Shown: positions 5,747 through 7,801 of the stretch, one piece after another
Layout of the letters: each line of letters opens with the position of its first letter
Position numbering within the stretch: the stretch's first letter is position 1
Assembly: GCA_023435565.1 (NCBI GenBank)
Contig: JAEYRN010000086.1
Coordinates: 1-7,801, forward strand
Reading direction: 5' to 3'
DNA: 7,801 nucleotides
Source of the DNA: Bacillota bacterium
GTDB lineage: Bacteria > Bacillota > UBA4882 > UBA8346
Position numbers and translations under genes: made by a program
The notes under the pieces: model-generated
What the model saw: only the letters and a program-made list of their open reading frames with translations
What the model was told of the DNA's origin: nothing
Databases searched by the model: none

Positions 5747-6229
5747 TTGGGTAAAACAAAGATATACCTGGACACATCCGTAATCAATTTCTATTTCGCC
5801 GAAGACGCGCCGGAGAAGATGGTGATCACGAAGCAGTTTTTTGATCAGGAGCTAAAAAAAGGCGGCTATGAAATTTTTCTATCCAACCTGGTGCTTCGAG
5901 AATTGGCCAATACCAAAGAATCAGACCGGCGTAATAAATTACTAACCTTTGCCGGAGAACTCCAGGCGGAGATCTTGGAACCAACTGACGAAGTCGAAAC
6001 GATCACCGAAAAATTCCTTAAAACAGGGATCATTCCGCCGAAAGTTCAGGCCGATGCAATCCATTTGGCCTTGGCCATCGTCAACCGGATGGACTATATC
6101 CTAAGTTGGAACTTTCAACATTTGGTACGGCCGGTAACCCGGAAAGCCGTCCGTGAGTTAGCGATATTGGAAGGGTACAAAATTGTCGAAATAACCACAC
6201 CGGAGGAGGTATTGCATGATGGAGAATAA
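5747..6229 (+). CDS. PIN-domain protein, VapC-like toxin
   Basis: A 160-residue PIN-domain protein, a metal-dependent ribonuclease fold used by VapC toxins to cleave tRNA or rRNA. The acidic metal-binding residues are in place: D9 in YLDTSV, E52 in RELANT and D103 in ADAIHLALA. The fourth position, often Asp in a TxD motif, is N122 in LSWNFQHL, as in one recurrent PIN subgroup. Start is TTG at 5747, 6 bases after AGGGGG; no ATG competes. It overlaps the next gene by 14 bases, indicating translational coupling. A toxin-first order is less common than antitoxin-first for VapBC pairs. The pair lies between terminators at 5621-5646 and 6399-6420 and forms a compact unit. Cleavage target unknown. 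Confidence 0.9.
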   Translation: MGKTKIYLDTSVINFYFAEDAPEKMVITKQFFDQELKKGGYEIFLSNLVLRELANTKESDRRNKLLTFAGELQAEILEPTDEVETITEKFLKTGIIPPKVQADAIHLALAIVNRMDYILSWNFQHLVRPVTRKAVRELAILEGYKIVEITTPEEVLHDGE

Positions 6230-6398
6230 ATATCACGAACCAAAGACAATGCGGGAACTTCATAGGATTCGGGAAGAACATTATGAGGCCACTAAAAACA
6301 TGAGTTTTGACGAGCTTATGAAATCAATCGAAGATGAGGCATTGAAAGTTATGAAAGAATACAACCTGAAGTTTAGGGTAGCAAAACCAAAACATTGA
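6216..6398 (+). CDS. Probable antitoxin partner of the PIN protein
   Basis: A 60-residue, charged, mostly helical protein with no catalytic motifs. It starts with ATG at 6216, inside the end of the PIN gene, 6 bases after a strong GGAGGAGG at 6202-6209; a second ATG at 6219 is possible. Overlap, shared terminator and size point to an antitoxin that binds the PIN protein. I see no clear ribbon-helix-helix or AbrB-type DNA-binding domain, so autoregulation of the operon cannot be claimed. Confidence 0.75.
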   Translation: MMENKYHEPKTMRELHRIREEHYEATKNMSFDELMKSIEDEALKVMKEYNLKFRVAKPKH

Positions 6399-6420
6399 CC
6401 CGAGAAATCGGGTTTTTTTT
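6399..6420 (+). terminator. Factor-independent terminator of the PIN operon
   Basis: CCCGA (6399-6403) and TCGGG (6408-6412) pair around a GAAA loop, followed by eight T residues (6413-6420), directly after the TGA stop of the small partner gene. Confidence 0.95.
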
Positions 6421-6672
6421 ATGAAATTAGTAGAGTTAATCCCGGAGGTTACCGGACACAGAGTGCCGGTGGAACAGATTGAGATTTTTTACCGAAGCAG
6501 TTTTATGTTTGTCAAGTTGGAATGGGACAAGTGGGTTGGAACGAAGGATGACAAGGGTAAGATTACCATTAAATTTGTGCCCTTACATGGGATTATGCTT
6601 ATGACTATAAGCTTACATTTATTACATCTGAAAAATGCAGTATTAAGGATTGACAATTTAAAAAGCATATAA
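6421..6672 (+). CDS. Doubtful small ORF of unknown function
   Basis: An open frame of 83 codons beginning with ATG immediately after the T-tract of the terminator. It has no ribosome binding site of its own and no obvious promoter. The first 50 residues look like ordinary soluble protein, whereas the last 30 are unusually rich in Leu, His and Met; the neighbouring frame reads more naturally there (TWDYAYDYKLTFITSEKC) until a stop near 6650. This suggests a frameshifted remnant of a longer gene. No family recognised. Confidence 0.3.
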   Translation: MKLVELIPEVTGHRVPVEQIEIFYRSSFMFVKLEWDKWVGTKDDKGKITIKFVPLHGIMLMTISLHLLHLKNAVLRIDNLKSI

Positions 6673-6693
6673 TTGTTTATTTTAATCTAAAAC

Positions 6694-6879
6694 TGATCCA
6701 AGATTTCAATTGAAAATTGATCCAACCGGAAATGCCGATCCCTTTTATATAAAAATATAAAGGGGGTAAAAAACGGGAGGATGATTAAATTGAAAAACAA
6801 GCAAAGGATCATAATAGCAGCATATTTAGAAGGAAAGACCCAGAGGGAAATAGCGGACGAGATTGTAATTCGCTGCTAA
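6694..6879 (+). mobile_element. Left end of an IS21-family element, truncated
   Basis: Two TGATCCAA repeats 24 bases apart (6694-6701 and 6718-6725), plus a weaker CCGATCCC at 6735-6742, resemble the multiple terminal repeats of IS21-family ends. They precede a small hairpin (6740-6764) and the start of a transposase-like gene. The element breaks off at about 6870-6879; the rest of istA, istB and the right end are absent. Confidence 0.6.
6790..6879 (+). pseudogene. istA: IstA-like transposase, N-terminal helix-turn-helix fragment
   Basis: The frame encodes about 30 residues (KNKQRIIIAAYLEGKTQREI, then ADEI) resembling the N-terminal resolvase-like helix-turn-helix of IS21-family IstA, then stops at 6877-6879. 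GGGAGG at 6775-6780 favours the TTG at 6790 over the ATG at 6781. A functional IstA has about 400-500 residues, so this is a remnant. The stop codon shares bases with the large hairpin at 6878-6937, whose arrival probably coincided with loss of the rest. Confidence 0.65.
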
Positions 6880-6937
6880 AAAAAGTCAAGGCTGAAATGA
6901 ACGCGCAGAAAAGCGCCGCGCGGCCTTGACTTTTTTT
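6878..6937. terminator. Large bidirectional hairpin terminator
   Basis: Seven A residues plus GTCAAGGC (6878-6892) pair perfectly with GCCTTGAC plus seven T residues (6923-6937), a 15-bp stem. The 30-base loop holds a further GCGC/GCGC hairpin (6903-6916). It has the T-tract geometry of a terminator on both strands. No intact plus-strand gene ends here, so it may be left from a lost gene or element. Confidence 0.75.
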
Positions 6938-6979
6938 CGATTTATTCAGTAAAAATTAGGGCAGACAGGGGAGGAAAAC

Positions 6980-7007
6980 AAAAAACCGCTTTTTAATTTG
7001 AGCGGTT
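6980..7007 (-). terminator. Terminator of the minus-strand coiled-coil gene
   Basis: On the minus strand, AACCGCT (7007-7001) pairs with AGCGGTT (6990-6984), and the transcript then runs into T residues (6985-6980). It lies 38 bases beyond the stop codon of the gene at 7045-7290. Confidence 0.8.
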
Positions 7008-7044
7008 GATGAGCATTTTGTCTATTATACCTGTTGCCGGAATG

Positions 7045-7290
7045 TTATTTAATTCGTTTTAGTTGAACAACTTCAGTATCTAGTTTTTTTACTTCTTGAT
7101 TTAGATCGGTAATCATTTGATGTAATTGTTGGTGTTCTTGATGGTTACTTGCCTCCAACCGATCTATTCGGTTATTTAAAGTATCAAAGCCCTGATCAAC
7201 CTTATCATTTAATAATTGCAAACCCTCACCGAAAGTCCGGAACTGGGCCCGCAAATCCTCTAGTAATACCGCTACTTTATTATCATCCAT
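7045..7290 (-). CDS. Small coiled-coil protein of unknown function
   Basis: An 81-residue, charged protein with no membrane segment. Heptad-like spacing of Leu, Ile and Val from about residue 8 to the end (LLNDKVDQGFDTLNNRIDRL, then LHQMITDLNQEVKKLDTEV) indicates a long, oligomerising coiled coil. Similar small proteins with this NKVDxGFDxLNxRIDRLE style occur widely in Bacillota, without known function. ATG at 7290-7288 is preceded on the minus strand by AAGGAG, 9 bases upstream. It has its own promoter (7324-7352) and terminator (6980-7007), so it is an independent single-gene unit, oriented against the Rhs fragment next to it. Confidence 0.8.
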   Translation of the reverse strand: MDDNKVAVLLEDLRAQFRTFGEGLQLLNDKVDQGFDTLNNRIDRLEASNHQEHQQLHQMITDLNQEVKKLDTEVVQLKRIK

Positions 7291-7323
7291 GGCGAATCAC
7301 TCCTTGGGGATCGACATGGATAT

Positions 7324-7352
7324 ATTTTACCATGTTTGGTTACAAGAAACAA
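7324..7352 (-). promoter_or_regulatory. Promoter of the coiled-coil gene
   Basis: On the minus strand, TTGTTT (7352-7347) and TAAAAT (7329-7324) are 17 bases apart, and TG one base before the -10 gives an extended -10. Transcription would start near 7317. The -35 lies only 23 bases from the edge of the Rhs fragment. Confidence 0.55.
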
Positions 7353-7374
7353 GAATCTTTACATCTGTATCGGG

Positions 7375-7801
7375 CTTGTCACCAAAGGCGAAAAGGTGGA
7401 TAAATGGGAGTATGCTTATGATTTACTGAACCAGCTGGAACAAGTCAAGAAAAACGGCGAGGTTGTATCGAGTTACATTTATGACCCCAATGGGTTTAGA
7501 GTTGAAAAAGTCGGCAGCAAAGGGAAAATTCATTATGTGCCTTTATTAAATGGAGAAGTGGGTTACAAGAAGGAATTTTCTAGTAATAAGGAGTATTCAT
7601 TTATATATGTGGGAATTCAGCACTTAGCGAGAGTTAATGGTGTAATCGGCGGCAGCGGTAAGAGATTCTATTATCACAACGATCACTTAGGCTCGGCGCT
7701 GTCGGTAACCGATGAGAATGGCAATAAAGTCGTTGAGAGGGATTTCACGCCTTTCGGCGAAAGGATTAATACGGATGTTTACGATGATGAGCCGAGGGAT
7801 A
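7375..7801 (+). pseudogene. Second Rhs/YD-repeat core fragment (5'-truncated, continues past the window)
   Basis: 142 codons aligned without gaps to 3062-3487 of the first Rhs copy, with 11 amino acid differences. Similarity starts abruptly at CTTGTCACC (7375). Upstream codons in the same frame are open for a short way but carry no Rhs sequence and no supported start, so the fragment has lost its 5' part. It includes YD-repeat text and the DHLGSALSVTDENG core segment and is cut by the window end before the core-closing motif, so its C-terminal tip, if any, is unknown. It is probably another displaced Rhs cassette end serving as recombination substrate. If the frame continues intact, the downstream part may carry a different toxin tip and immunity gene. 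Confidence 0.8.

Overview
The window looks like an accessory, repeat-rich region of a low-to-mid GC anaerobic-type Bacillota (Firmicutes) chromosome. This is inferred from strong GGAGG-type ribosome binding sites, TTG starts, factor-independent terminators, sigma-A-like promoters, a DnaA domain I relative, Rhs/YD-repeat fragments and an IS21-type remnant. The species cannot be named from the sequence.

Left part (1-1816). The window opens in the 3' end of a group II intron (domains V and VI). The intron joins exactly to a non-coding repeat (115-285) that recurs at 5469-5640; the 128-base cores differ at only two positions. A possible structured leader (291-361) and a lipoprotein with beta-propeller-like repeats (439-1443) follow. 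Next is a 93-residue protein that is essentially only domain I of the replication initiator DnaA (1535-1816).

Central part (1817-2784). Two tandem small RNA genes follow the DnaA-domain gene. Each has its own promoter, a shared three-way-junction fold (variable closing stem, a conserved-stem hairpin, a compensated hairpin with a GAAA loop, conserved joining strands) and a T-tract. I do not recognise this RNA family; it is the best candidate for an undescribed element here. A convergent DUF3800 gene on the minus strand ends inside the second RNA's terminator.

Rhs cassette (2903-5206). A 5'-truncated Rhs gene holds the end of the core, the core-closing motif and a roughly 350-residue C-terminal tip of unrecognised activity. 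A small membrane-anchored protein follows after 24 bases and is a candidate immunity protein. A second truncated Rhs core copy starts abruptly at 7375 and runs off the window. The two copies are mosaic, nearly identical at the 3' side and more diverged at the 5' side, which suggests recombination between Rhs loci.

Right part (5207-7374). A GC-rich, highly structured non-coding block leads into the second repeat copy, which ends in a proper terminator. Then come a PIN-domain toxin and overlapping small partner gene (5747-6398), a doubtful ORF, the left end of an IS21-family element with a transposase gene cut off after about 30 codons, a large hairpin terminator, and a minus-strand coiled-coil protein gene with its own promoter and terminator.
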